In this document: piece by piece, positions 10,936-22,697 of the stretch | Layout: the number at the start of each line of letters is the position of its first letter | Numbering within the stretch: the first letter of the stretch is position 1 | NCBI GenBank assembly: GCA_029215795.1 | Contig: JARDYH010000005.1 | Coordinates: forward strand, 161,659,814-161,723,813 | Direction of reading: 5' to 3' | Source of the DNA: Anniella stebbinsi | Taxonomy: Eukaryota > Chordata > Lepidosauria > Squamata > Anniellidae | Length of the DNA stretch: 64,000 bases | Program-made: the position numbers and the translations under genes | Notes under the pieces: generated by a model | Told to the model about the DNA's origin: nothing | Seen by the model: only the letters and a program-made list of their open reading frames with translations | Database searches by the model: none

Positions 10936-13900
10936 TCAATCTTCATCTTTCCAGAATTTTAATGACTCTTCTGAAGGATTTTGTCCCTTCCCCGATCTTA
11001 ATACATATTCCAAAAAGGGACTCCATATTTCTCCCAAATCACTCTTGCTGGACATTCCCCTCTTTATTTTCATTTTACAAGTCAGCATATCATTCAACGC
11101 CATATCCCATATTTCTTTATACCATTCTTCTATTGTATAGCTTCCTTGTCCTTTCCAATATTTAGCAATCATTAATCTTGCGGGTGCCAGGAGGTTGTTT
11201 ACCAATTCTCTCTTAGTTCCCTTCTCATTCCCTCTATCCCATATTGCTAGTAGAGCTATCTTTGGGTTTAATTCCAATTTACTTCCAATTATTTCACTTA
11301 TTTCTTTAAACACCATTTCCCAAAATTTTTGTACATGTTCGCAGCTCCACCACATATGAAAATAGGTTCCATCCTCCTGACATCCCCTCCAACACTTCTT
11401 AGTCACTTTTTTATCCATCTGGTGAAATCTAGACGGTGTTAGATACCATCTCCATACAGTCTTGTAAAAGTTCTCCTTAATTCTTATCGATAGCAACTTT
11501 AATATTCTTTCATTCCATATCCTCTCCCAATTATACTCTTTAATTTTATCTCCTACATCTTCTTCCCAAATCTCTTTTATAACTTTAAGTGAGTCCTGAT
11601 ATTCATCCTCTATCAATATTCTATAAATCTCACTAATCCGCCCTTTCTTAATTCTAATTTCTTCTTTTTTCCCTTCTAGTTCAATTATATCTTCAAATCT
11701 TGTATTATTTCTACATTTCTTATTTCTTAATTTCCATTCCTTAGTCCAATTCCCCAATTGTAAACCTTTGAACCATGCAATCTTTTGTCTTTTAAACAAC
11801 TCTTTAATTTGCTCATTATCCTTCATATTTTCCATCCAATTCCTTAACTTAATTATTTCCTGATCTTTTAATGTCGCTTCTATCTCCGCTTTTAATACTC
11901 TTGGAAAATTTCCCACTACTACAATTGGGGCAAGTGGAGAATCTCCCGGTATCAACTTCCCTCTAAATTTCTCCCAGATCTCTAAAATATTTTTCAACAT
12001 TGGGTTGTCCAGTCCCTTCCAATCTTTCTTTTGAATATTACTAAAGAATATATTCTTCAATTTATAATCAATTTCTCCTGTTTGCATTTCCAGCCATTCA
12101 AGATCTTCCTCTCCTATTATACAATTTATAACATATCTTAACTGATTAACAATATAATAATACTTAATATTTGGAAGTCCTAAACCTCCTTTCTTTTGAG
12201 CTTTATACCATAATCTTTTATTAATCCTAGCTCTCTTATCTCCATTACAATAAGCATTAATCATATTTTGCCAACTTTTTAACTCCGCTTCTGATATTTT
12301 AATCGGCAACATTCTAAACAAGAAATTAATCTTAGGTAAAATCTTCATTTTAATAACTGCTATTCTACCAAACCAAGAATGCTTCAATTTTCTATAACCC
12401 TCTAATTTCTCCCCTATCTGTTTTTTTAAAGTTACAAAGTTGAGTTCCTCTAATTTTTCTAAATCTTTATCTATATTAACTCCCAAATAACGTACTATAT
12501 TTCTAAGCCTTAAACCCAGCTTAAGTTTACACTCCTCCATCTCTTCCTTATTATAATTAAATAGTATCATTTCTGACTTCCCCCAATTCACTTGTAATCC
12601 CGTAATTTCCCCAAATTCTCTCAGATGTTTCTTAATCACCTCCCCACTCTTCAGGGGATCTTCTATTGTCAGTAATGTGTCATCCGTAAACATATTCATT
12701 TTTATCTTCTCCTTTCTTCCTATCCCCTTTAAACTTTCATCTTCCCTTATAATATTTGCCAATATTTCTATCACTATTGCAAACAAGATCGGTGAGAGTG
12801 GGCATCCTTGCCTAGTTCCTCGAGCTAGTGTAATCTGTTTAGTCAACCCATCATTAACCATTATTTCAGCTTTATTATTTTTATACAGCTTATCAATCAC
12901 ACCCATAAATTTATCTCCGAATCCAAATGTTTTTAATATTATTTTAAGCGCTGGCCATTCCACGCAGTCAAAGGCTTTGAATATATCCAATGCTAATAAA
13001 CCTGCTTTTAATTTCCTTTTTTAATAATATTAATGATATTTAAAACTCTTCCAATTAAATTGGGCATTTGCCTTCCAGATATGAATCCACATTGATCTTT
13101 TTTGATATATTTGGCTATAAATGTACCCATTCTTTTAGCCATTATTGCTGTAAAAATTTTGGAATCTTGATTAATTAAAGATATTGGTCTATAAGACGCT
13201 GGGTCTGTCAAATCCTTACCTGGTTTCTGTATTAAGATAATTAGGGATTGATCCCATGATGGCGGAGTCCTTCCTCCTTCTATTATATTGTTATATAATT
13301 TTTTTAATCTTGGTATTAACATTTCTTTAAATATCTTATAATATTCCGGCCCCAAATCATCTATCCCTGGAGATTTCCCTCCTTTTAATTTATCAATAAT
13401 TCCCTCAATTTCTTTCTCAGTGACTAAACCTTCCATATAATCTCTATCTTGCTTCTGCAACCTTATTTTCCAATTCCTCTCCACATATTCCTGAATCTTA
13501 ACTTGTGGATCCATGCCTGATGTATATAGTTCTTTATAAAATTCCTGAAATATAATTAGTTTATCTTTCATTATATTACAGCTATTTCCTAGCTTATCTC
13601 TAATTGTCCCAATCATATTCTTAGCCTTTTCAGACTGCGTGGATCTAGCCAACATCCTCGAGTTTCTATTATTATATTCAAAAAAATCTCTCTTTAGGTA
13701 TAACAAATTCTTTTGAACTTGTTCTAAATCTTCTTTCTCCATTTCCTTTTTTTTAGCTTGAATTTGGGCAATTAGACGTTTATCTTTAGTCTCTCTTAAC
13801 CTCTCCTCTAAGTTCTTTATCTCCTCTTCTATCTTTTTACCTTGTACTTCCTGTTGTTTTTTTAGGGTGCACATTTCCCTAATACAAATCCCTCTTACTA

Positions 13901-14777
13901 CTGCTTTCATAGTGTCCCATAATAAGCCCTGCGAGTTGGCCTCTCTTTCATTTATCTCCCATATTTCCTGCATTTCTTTTTTAATTTTCTCCACAGTATT
14001 TTTATTATTTAAAATCCTTGTATCCATTCTCCATCTCTTCGCTTGTCTATAATCTTTCTTCATTTTGATATCCATCATCATTAATGTGTGGTCGGTGACC
14101 TTAATTACCCCAATATCACAATCCATAAGTTTAGGTACCATGTTTTTTGACACAAAAATAAAATCAATCCTTGAAAAGCTCTTAAATTTAGGTGAATAGA
14201 AGGTATATTTCCTTTCTTCTCCTTTTAAAACTCTCCAAACATCCATTAACTCTTTCCCCTCCATTAATTTACTTAATTCCGTCTTCCCCTCCCTTCTAAA
14301 ATCTCTTAAAATATTATCCCTATCTTTCCCTTTATCTAGTACCATATTGAAATCCCCTGCAATCACCATTTTCTTTTTACCCACCTCTCCCACTGCATTA
14401 AATACTTCATCAAAGAATTCCATTTGTTTGCCATTTGGAGCGTAGATATTGATCAAAACATACTCCTCCTCTCCCAGCTTGCAGTACATTATGAAATATC
14501 TTCCATTTTTATCTTTCTTTACACTTTGAATATTAATACCACATTTCTTTGATATTATTATTGCCACCCCTCTCGCTTTAGAAGTACCATATGACTTTTC
14601 ATAAATGCCAACATCCCTCATTCGGAGCTCATTAACCCCTTCTTTTGCTTGATGGGTTTCCTGCAAGAAAATTATATCTATATTTTTTCTTCTTAACAAT
14701 ATTTATATTCTTTTTCTTTTGATGACTGTTCCTAGCCCTTTAACATTTAATGCTGCAATTCTTAATTTATTTTCCAT
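10936..14777 (-). pseudogene. L1 ORF2: endonuclease and reverse transcriptase, two breaks
   Basis: The natural ATG is at 14777 (start MENKLRIAALNVKG). Codon 25 is TAA (14705-14703), after which the frame is open to 13008. It contains the apurinic endonuclease (IIFLQETHQ; AGDFNMVLD; near the end DHTLMMMDI) and the RT fingers (SYRPISLINQD). A one-base indel near 13010-13020 shifts the frame; the second open part (12990-10936) has the palm (LDIFKAFDCVEW), TRQGCPLSPILFAI, the catalytic box as FTDD (usually FADD; both Asp kept), and the C-terminal Cys region (CWRGCQEDGTYFHMWWSC). So two lesions in about 3.8 kb separate it from an intact ORF2. Confidence 0.92.
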
Positions 14778-15022
14778 CTTTCCCTTTCACACACCTCTTT
14801 AAGTAGGTCTCCCTCTGAGAAACACTTACCCCCCCTCCCTTACCCTCCCCCCCACATTCCCCCCCTTTCCCCCCCCTCCTCACCAACCATCTGGTCGCTG
14901 GTCCCAATATTTTTTATTAGAACTCTCGAGGGGGGGGGGAACCCGATCCAACCTCTCGGAACAAAGTCCATTCAACCTCTCCTTTCCTCTTCTTCCCTTA
15001 TCTCTGTTACTTTTTCATTTCT

Positions 15023-15937
15023 TTATTGACAACTTCCTCCAGCAGCGCCATCTTGGTTGCTTCCTCCTTCAGCTCCTTCTTCTTGCTCTGTTTCTTTAAC
15101 CACCTCCGTGGAATCGATTATGCCCAGCTTCTCCAGCAACTCCAATCCTTGTTCACAAGATATAATTCTCTGTTGCTTCCCTTTCCACATGAATCTCAGG
15201 AAAACTGGATATCCCCAACTATATGTTATCGAATTCTTCCTTAATACGCTTGTACAAATTCTGATACTCTTTCTCCATTGCACGGTCTGTGGGGACAAAT
15301 CCTGATACACTTCCATGGGTTGCGCTTGTATCATTGGCTGCCCTTGCCTTCTGATTGCTTGCGTAAGCTTCTCTTTTTTGTAATAATTTGCAAATTTAAC
15401 AATTATATCCCTTGGCAGCAAGCCCTTTCTCCTGTATCCGACCCTGTGAACTCTCTCCAGATCTGCCATTTCCCAAACTTCCTGAGGCTCCTGTGTTTTA
15501 ATCCAAGCCAAAATTACTTCTCTTAAATCCTTAGGAGTCTCTCTATCTTTTTCTCCAAAGGACCTTATGCGAATGTTTCCACGTCTGTCCCGGTCTTCCA
15601 TAGCAATGAGACATAAATCATGTTGGGACAACTGCTCTTCATGCTTGTTACAAATTATCTTCAGAGCTTGAGTATCTCCCTTCAAACCCTCCACATCCTT
15701 CGTGACAGCCTTAAGTTCTGTCATCATTTCAGCTTGTACATCAGTTATCCTTTTAACAATCCTCTCCTCCTGCGCTGCCAAAAGCGTCACCATCATATCT
15801 TTAATGTCATTTTTCAATTCATTCATTGGATCAGCCTGGCCTCCTCTGGGCTTCTTAGGAACTACAACTGCCATTGCTGCTGCTGACGCAGTTCCTCCCT
15901 CACTCGGAGGAGAAGTATCAGACTGCTTGTCAGCCAT
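15023..15937 (-). CDS. L1 ORF1 protein, intact 304 aa
   Basis: A true ATG at 15937 begins an uninterrupted 304-codon frame. The protein has an acidic/Ser-rich N-terminus, a heptad-rich coiled coil (about residues 35-115), the RRM-like part (RRGNIRIRSFGE) and the C-terminal domain (LPRDIIVKFANYYKKEKL), the standard L1 ORF1p layout for an RNA-binding trimer. The tail is Gly/Glu-rich. About 245 bases separate its stop from the ORF2 ATG. It is the only complete ORF of this L1. Confidence 0.9.
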   Translation of the reverse strand: MADKQSDTSPPSEGGTASAAAMAVVVPKKPRGGQADPMNELKNDIKDMMVTLLAAQEERIVKRITDVQAEMMTELKAVTKDVEGLKGDTQALKIICNKHEEQLSQHDLCLIAMEDRDRRGNIRIRSFGEKDRETPKDLREVILAWIKTQEPQEVWEMADLERVHRVGYRRKGLLPRDIIVKFANYYKKEKLTQAIRRQGQPMIQAQPMEVYQDLSPQTVQWRKSIRICTSVLRKNSITYSWGYPVFLRFMWKGKQQRIISCEQGLELLEKLGIIDSTEVVKETEQEEGAEGGSNQDGAAGGSCQ

Positions 15938-16508
15938 TTTTTTCTATTCTGTCCGTTCTAGTTAATCTGGTTAGCTTTTGCCAATTTTTGTCGGAAGGAT
16001 GCTTAAAAAGCCTTCTCCAGGCGGGGGCTGGGGTAGGTTTTTCCTCCCGTTTCTGCCTCTTTTTGCTCATTAATTTCCCCTTTCCCCATCTGCCTGGTGG
16101 CTTTAAAACTCTCCTTTCACTTCTCAGGCAGTAACGCAGCTATAAAACTTTCACTGGGGTTTGAAGTTTATCTTTCACTTTCCATACATTCCAACTCCGT
16201 CTCTCCCCCAGTTCTCTGTCCTTCCAACTGCCTTAATCACCAATTATATGTCCGTTTATTTTAATTTTTTTATTTTTTTACCTTCTTTTGTGCTGTATTT
16301 CTCTCCATGCAGTCTTTCGCTGAACTTGTAAACAAGCCTCCGTCCGATTCACAGTCTGTCCTTTATTATCTCCCGACACCTTTATGTCTTTAAATCACAT
16401 TCCAGCCGCTTTCAGATAAGGAATTCATGCTTAAAACAGCTTCTTCTTGGAGACCAGATGAATTACGACCCTATTCCATTTTCAGCTAGACCACGCCCCC
16501 CCCAATCC

Positions 16509-17139
16509 TATTTTAGGGGAATATTTTTTCTCCCCATTTTCTCCCCCTATGGGAAGTGTTCCATTCACAAAAAGACCATGGTGCAGCCACTGGGGACTAG
16601 ACTTTACCAACTTCAGGGGAAGGGAATGAGCCCAGGAGGGTGTTGGTTATCTCGGAGGCTCCTATGTCATAGCACTGTTGGCACCAACCCAGTTCACCTT
16701 TTCACCTTTTTCTTCTAGAGGTTTAGCTCATTTTTTATCAGGAATTTCCCAGTTTGCACCTTCAGGACCAAACACAGACTTGGATGCAATCTGTGCTCAA
16801 TTCCATACCTTTATGAGCTTGAAATCTGATTTGAAGACCAAAAGAAAAGTGTTTGGCATTACTCATACATTTGAAAAATGCATATGAAAAAATATGCATT
16901 TTTGAAAAACAAACAAACATGCAAAACAACATGGGCTTTAATCAGTGGGAGATCAATGCAAATACTTTAAAGATGTGCACAGTTGATGCATATAACTGGA
17001 GAAATACACATGATAAGACACACAGATTTTCCTGCCAAAAGAGAAAAAGATAAGCTCACACAAAGTGACAAGGATTCAAGTAGGAATGAACTTTGAGATG
17101 GAATTAGGAAAACTTCAGGGAGGTCAGGTTTTGTTGATT
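16509..17139. other. Intron 2 sequence, nothing recognised
   Basis: Ordinary AT-rich sequence between the L1 and the MITE. No supported gene, RNA or element end. Confidence 0.5.
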
Positions 17140-17147
17140 GACACATC

Positions 17148-17468
17148 TAGAGTGACCAGATAAAATCCAGGTCAGGGCTCATGTAACTTTAACAGTTGTA
17201 GAGAAAAGGGAATTCCAGCCAGTGCAATTTCTATGCAATTATTTCCTGGTGAAATTCCCTCTTCATCACAACAGTTAAAGTTGCAGGCACTATACTAGAG
17301 TGACCATATACAAAAGAAGGAAGGCCCCCCTGCAACTTTAACTGTTGTGATGAAGAGGGAATTTCACCAGGAACTAATTGCATACAAATGACACTTGCTG
17401 AAATTCCCTTTTCTCTACAACTGTTAAAGTTATATGAGCCCTGACCTGGATTTTATCTGGTCACCCTA
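17148..17468. mobile_element. Inverted-dimer MITE (hAT-like), copy 1
   Basis: The 321-bp element starts TAGAGTGACCAGATAAA and ends TTTATCTGGTCACCCTA. It is one long palindrome, each half about 160 bp, with an internal 'tagagtgaccatatac' that is itself a terminus. Flanking octamers GACACATC (17140-17147) and CACACATC (17469-17476) differ at one base, an 8-bp target duplication typical of hAT. Noncoding. Confidence 0.9.
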
Positions 17469-17476
17469 CACACATC

Positions 17477-18107
17477 CCTACTACTCATGCATGATGGTGC
17501 AGAACTAGATCGCGGGCCCATGCACTCCCTCTAGATACATATATTCCTATATGTAATGTCATATTTGCCCCCCCAAAAAAGGACTTAACAAATATTTGAT
17601 TGTGTTTTCTGCTGTAATTTTCTCTTTTAAAGTATTTATCTATTAATTTGAAAGCCTGCTATGTGCACTGTCCACGAAATACCCTAGCTCCTTTCATGTA
17701 CTGGAAACAAAACATTTGTGACAGACAGGAGCATCCTCCAAGGCATTTCGCATCAGCTGCAGGGAAATAGTCAACTACTTTCACCATAGACAGTACCAGA
17801 AAGAGAATACATAATACCTTCCTCTAATATCCATGTTTGTACACATTTTGGGAGGTGAAAGGCACATTGCAAACTTCAGAAAAGTGCAAGTGTGTGGTGG
17901 GGGTGAATATTGAGTGTTTCTATAAAAATTGGAATGATTCATTCCCCCCCCCCCATTTTCCCCCTGTTTTTTCACTATCCCCAGCTCTGAAACATCTGGC
18001 TCCTCATTTAACGTTTCTCTCACTAAAATTTGTCCATCACCTTTATATTATGATACTTCCAAAGAAAAGGAATCTCTTAATGATACTATCTTCTTTTCCA
18101 TTTTTAG
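17477..18107. other. Intron 2 3' part
   Basis: Contains a C-run (17945-17954) and the exon 3 acceptor region. No element recognised. Confidence 0.5.
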
Positions 18108-18280
18108 GTAGAGGATATTTTATTCCTACTATAACTAAGCGGATCGGGAACTGCAATACAAGATTGGGACACACGACCAAGGATTTCATACAATGGCAGA
18201 TTTGCTGCGCAACTGATCTATGTAATTCCCCAAAGCTGGAAGTGTTCGACAGTTCGCCCCTAAATAATACACAGTATTAA
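18108..18280 (+). CDS. Ly6/uPAR-like three-finger gene, exon 3 (C-terminal)
   Basis: The acceptor CCATTTTTAG (AG at 18106-18107) opens a 173-base exon that continues in phase 1 and ends at TAA 18278-18280. It supplies loop 3 and the C-terminal signature ICCATDLCN, the CC-x3-x-CN pattern that seals three-finger domains (Ly6, CD59, three-finger proteins of reptiles). After it comes a 16-residue polar tail with no hydrophobic GPI-attachment segment, so the product would be secreted. The cysteine total for exons 2 and 3 is six, against the usual eight to ten. The exact paralog within the family is not recognisable by eye. A non-venom Ly6 relative is as likely as any other member, and no function is claimed. 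Confidence 0.8.
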
Positions 18281-18440
18281 CTTCCAAGCTTTCTTCCTGG
18301 ATAAAGCTTGTCTTTGGTGGCCTCAGGAAAGCTTCTCATATATTCTTTATTATGAATTAGTGAAATATTCTAAATGACATAATAAAACCAGGCATCTTAA
18401 TGTGCAGTATCCTTCTTTGTGTGTGTTAGTGTCATGGTGG
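18281..18440 (+). terminator. 3' UTR and poly(A) signal of the Ly6-like gene
   Basis: An AATAAA hexamer lies at 18381-18386, about 100 bases after the stop codon. A GT-rich stretch (ctttgtgtgtgttagtg) follows about 30 bases later, as in functional vertebrate cleavage sites. This supports exon 3 as a real terminal exon. Confidence 0.6.
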
Positions 18441-20500
18441 CTACCATAACTAGATACTTTCAGAGGAAATGCAGGAGTTTCTAGGATCATTTCCTAGTAG
18501 TATCTTGTTCTGGAGAGAAATGCAGAGTCCAACAGGGTATGGTTTGGAAGGACAATGGGCACTTGCCAAGACCTTTCACATAGAAGTGAAAACTTGCAAC
18601 TTTACATGGCCTTTTCATGCCCTATGTGTTTGAAAGCAAAGCTATATTTGCCACAGAATATAACCTAGAGAGAGAGGTGCAGCCTTTTGGTCTCTCTGAT
18701 GAGTATTTCTCTGTGAGACAAATGGCTCCAGATGTGGGTTCATCCCAGATCCCATACAGACGATCAATGTTCAAAGTGAAAAGCATTTCTATTATCATTT
18801 TGTTGAGTTGTCTCTATTAATAAAAGCATTGGCTAATACTTTTCACTGCCATGCATAGCGACGATGTGATCATCTGACTGGGTCCAGAAGGGCAAGGGAA
18901 CCCCCACGTCTGCTCTCAGAGTCGGTTGCATGTGTCTAGGCGTGAGCACGGGCCTGTGCCTGATTGCTTATGAGCAACCTGTAAGTGCTCAGACATCAGT
19001 CCACCATGACTTCCAAGATTGCTCCCTTTCCCCCACCAGTGGCAGTACTAGAAAAAAAAAATACAGGGAGGAACAGAATGGGAAAAGCATATTTCTAGGT
19101 GGGCTGGCTGTGTCCGGCATGTTAAGAACTTTGAAATAAAAATAATGGTATATCACACTAAAAATGCCATCCTAGCCATATATTCTGAAATAAATCATAT
19201 ATTGATTAAGTTAGATGTTTTTAAAATACAGCATGTAGTAGCCAAATTCAAATTCCCATCAGGAAAAAGGCTTTCAAACAAGGTATAATCATTCACTACA
19301 CATGCATTTCCTTGACATATAGATTAGACAGACAAAACACTTTCTTTAGAAAACAGTTACTTTTCAACCAGTGCAAGCCGAACCAGGAAAGTAGACGCTG
19401 AGGCCATTATCACATGTGTGGTTTTAAGCACACTCACTGCAACATTGATCCACTTCTTCAGTGCCGGACTCACATGACGTCGTCTCCCTCGCACTGTTCT
19501 CGCACCCTGAGTGCTCCGTTTTTCGTTTCTGTTTTGATTTAACCCTGAACGGGCAAAGTCCGTTTCTGGCACGTTCAGGCAAGTTCAAAAGGCTGAGCTG
19601 AGGTATTGGAGCAAAACCGACCATGCGTGATTCAAAACGCTAGACTTGCATAGGAAACGGAGGGGGAACCCACAGAAGAAAACCAGGAGAAAAATAGTAG
19701 GTGTGTTAAAGGCAACCTGAGACACCTGGGCCCTGTACACCTAGGAAATGCAGTGCATGTGAAGTAATAGTCTAAAGATCCAAAAGATGAAGTTATTGAA
19801 GATGAAGCTGCTGATGAAGCTTGGTATTTTGTATTGCAATCCATTGCCTTTGTAATATGTTCTAAAAGAAATAAGAAGCATTGAATATGGTGGGATTAAT
19901 TGAGTAAGCATTCATAGGCTTGCACTGTGAGTAAATCCTCCCCACCCCCATTCCTGTCCTAATTCTCTGAGGTGAAAAAAGGAAGATGTGGAGAAGGTAC
20001 AGATTAATTCTTTCCTTCCCCTCTATTTTTTTTCCTGGCCTATATCCTGAGAAAAAAAGGAATAGATCCATGGAATAAGTAGATTTATTCTTCCGCGGGT
20101 GTTCTAGCTGGCTCTGGAGTATAGTTTGGAGAACGGCCAAGAATAGGTTTAGGCATCAGAGGTTATAAGTGTGATGCTGTTATGAGTGAGTATCCCCACC
20201 CCAAACTTCAGTTACCTAACCCTAATTGGTGGTGCATACAGTGGTTTCACTGGAGGAAGAGCCAAGGGGAACACACACACCCAGAAACCTCTCCCGAAAA
20301 ACACAGAGAAAGCAGTTTGTGGCAGAGCCCACTTATTGAAAAATCTAGTACAACAAACTTGTAACCTAGCATTCAGAAATACCATAAAATACTATTAACC
20401 TGCAAACATTAGCCATGGAACAAAATGAACTAAAGGCTTGTTGCAGTTACTTCTCTCTAGTACATCTTAGCCTGTTTCAACTTCTGGTTTATCAATGAGA
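18441..20500. other. Intergenic region downstream of the Ly6-like gene
   Basis: Two kilobases with no supported gene. The words 'gactgggtccagaagggca' at 18876 resemble 9146 (gactgggtccataagggca), suggesting a diverged dispersed repeat. The CpG-rich stretch 19450-19620 is unclassified. Confidence 0.4.
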
Positions 20501-21302
20501 AACTAATCTAAAAATGTGTCATGGTACTTCTGGTTTATTAGCCATGTAAACAAGGCCATGGTCAGTAGTAGGCTGACCATATGAAAAGGAGGACAGGGCT
20601 CCTGTAACTTTAATAGTTGTAAAGAAAAGGGAATTTCAGCCAGTGTCATTTGTATGCAATTAGCTCCTGGTGAAATTCCCTCTTCATCACAACAGTTAAA
20701 GTTGCAGGGGCCCTGCCTTCTTTTGTATATGGTCACTCTAGTATAGTGCCTGCAACTTTAACTGTTGTGATGAAGAGGGAATTTCACCAGGGACTAATTG
20801 CATACAAATGACACCGGCTGAAATTCCCTTTTCTCTACAACTGTTAAAGTTACATGAGCCCTGTCCTCCTTTTCATATGGTCAGCCTAGTCAGTAGCAAT
20901 ACAAATAAAGGCCTAGACAAGGATCTTTCCTTTCTTTTATCCAAATATCTTCTGAATTTACTCTGCCTCAGTGTACAGAGAACAGAAAACCCAATCAGGG
21001 ACCCAAAGAAAACTGCCCAAAGAAATCTCAGAAATAAATTCTGTTGATTTCAATAAAGCTTACTTCCAGATAAATGAATAGGATTGCAGCCTCTTCACAT
21101 CTGTTCACATTACTCTAGCAAGTGCAAGCCCCTCCTGTCAAGAATTATGCACTCACCAGAACTTGGCCTCGTGGATCATGCGACCAGTAGGTGCTCTCCA
21201 GAAACATGCTTTCAGAGCCTAGGAGATCCAGACACACTCAAAGAAATTAAGCCAAGCCACATTATGCACTCATATATTATCTTGCTGGGACACAGCAATT
21301 CT
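20501..21302. repeat. Unclassified dispersed repeat, copy A (interrupted by a MITE)
   Basis: Sequence on both sides of the MITE at 20569-20888 matches, in reverse complement, the stretch 42660-43330. Shared words include 'agacaaggatctttcc', 'atccaaatat', 'cacatctgttcac' and 'tatcttgctgggaca'. No coding capacity is visible. The 'gaataggattgcagcc' motif resembles a common reptile repeat whose class I cannot state. Confidence 0.65.
20569..20888. mobile_element. Inverted-dimer MITE, copy 2
   Basis: The element starts TAGGCTGACCATATG and ends CATATGGTCAGCCTA. It is flanked by perfect 8-bp duplications GTCAGTAG (20561-20568 and 20889-20896). Repeat copy B near 43298 gives the matching empty site, with one octamer-like sequence only. 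Confidence 0.95.
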
Positions 21303-21974
21303 GGGACAATAATAATAATAATAATAATATTAATAAATTTATTTATAACCCGCCTCTCCCTCCAGATCGAGGCGGAGAATAACAACAAATATAAAACACA
21401 AGATCCACAAAATAGATTAAATATTAAAACAAATAAAAACTAATACATCATTAAAAACATTTTAAAATTCAACTAGGTAGGCCTGCCAGAAGAGATCAGT
21501 CTTCACAGCTCTCTTAAATTCATGAAGACTGCAAATTTGTCGAATCTCCTCTGGCAGGCCATTCCACAGTCTGGGAGAGGCAGAAGAGAAGGTCCTCTGA
21601 GTAACACTCGTCAGACTAGTTCTGTCTGATTGAAGTAAGTTCTTCCCAGAGGACCTGAGTGTGTGGGGCGGATTATATGGGAGAAGGCGATCCCGCAGGT
21701 AACCTGGACCCAAACCATGTAGGTCTTTAAAGGTAATAACCAACACTTTATACTTCACCCAGAAACTGATTGGCAGCCAATAAAGTGATTTTAAAATTGG
21801 TGTAATGTGGTCACCCCTAGGTGTACCGGTGACCAACCTGGCTGCCATATTTTGAACTAGTTGAATTTTCCAGACCAGGCACAAAGGTAGCCCTATGTAC
21901 AGTGCATTGCAGAAGTCGAGCCTCAAAGTTACCAGTGCATGCATTATTGTCTTTAGGTCTTCTAACTTCCAACT
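21303..21974 (-). mobile_element. L2-like LINE 3' fragment
   Basis: On the minus strand it encodes the RT C-terminal region (FCNALYIGLPLCLVWK, RNLWNGLPEEIR-like) as in 25895-26596, then the 3' UTR with a short hairpin (CCCGCCTC...GAGGCGGG) and an (AAT)n tail (21308-21333 on the plus strand). 5' truncated near 21974 where it meets an R4-like fragment. Confidence 0.9.
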
Positions 21975-22356
21975 TCTACCAGACATAACAGTCATAAACA
22001 AAAGAGAAAAACACACCTACATTGACATAGCAATACCTAATGACAAAAATGTTGCAGAAAAGGAAGAGGAAAAGAGAGAATAATATACACCACTGGCTAT
22101 GGCAGTTCAAGAACTATGGCAACAGGAAAAGTTACAAGTATTCTGTTTGTCACATCAGTCACCAGCATCACATTGTTGTTGTTTTTCAAATACAAAACCT
22201 TCAGAAACTGGGCCTACCAAAATACATCCACACCAACATCCAGGAAGTAGTCAAACTTAAAACTTGTCCAATAGTCTGGAAATTTCTGAATCTGTAAAAG
22301 ACAGCATGACTTGGAAAAGCCCGTCATGAGCAAAAACCACCACAAGCAAGAAAAGA

Positions 22357-22400
<44 letters not shown>

Positions 22401-22402
22401 GA
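21975..22402 (+). mobile_element. R4/Dong-like LINE 3' end
   Basis: The frame from about 21960 to 22083 reads YIDIAIPNDKNVAEKEEEKRE, the conserved 'IDIAIPxD...EKEEEK' block near the C-terminus of R4/Dong-type restriction-like-endonuclease LINEs. The next block is decayed (QELWQQEKLQVF after a frame change). An (AAT)n run at 22358-22402 follows and may be the tail or target. Family placement is from memory of the block and would need a search. Confidence 0.55.
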
Positions 22403-22697
22403 AGGATGAACACTTATCAGCAATTGTTACAAAATATATATCATGCCAATTATATCAAAGCAAGTTGAGGAGGAAGGTCTATGGGTCAAAATGCATTATA
22501 AAAAAAATGAATCACTATCTTCTGGCACCAACTAGAGACCTACTTCTTCCTTTGCACTACAGAGCAAGCATGCACAAATAAGCAAGTGAGCCAAACCAGA
22601 AAGAATATCCTTCCTGACTCAAAATTCCTGATCCCAAGTATGATGACCCAGCAAAGGTTTTAGGAAATCTTGCTTACATTGGCATTTCAAAAGGGCA
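22403..22697. other. Spacer between the R4-like fragment and the ERV LTR
   Basis: No gene or recognised repeat seen. Confidence 0.5.

Larger units (their letters stand above)
10792..16500 (-). mobile_element. LINE-1 (L1), near full-length, minus strand
   Basis: The element carries a 5' UTR, ORF1 (15937-15023), ORF2 (14777-10936) and a poly(A) tail (T-run at 10792-10804 on the plus strand). The octamer CCCAATCC occurs on both sides (10784-10791 and 16501-16508) and fits a short target-site duplication. The 5' end on the minus strand starts with a G-run followed by CGTGGTCTAGC, a typical L1 start. It lies antisense in intron 2 of the Ly6-like gene. The breaks described under ORF2 make this copy inactive but young-looking. 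Confidence 0.9.

Noticed and set aside
18617..18820. Further exon of the Ly6-like gene (67-codon frame)
   Set aside because: Lies beyond the stop and poly(A) signal; no cysteine pattern.
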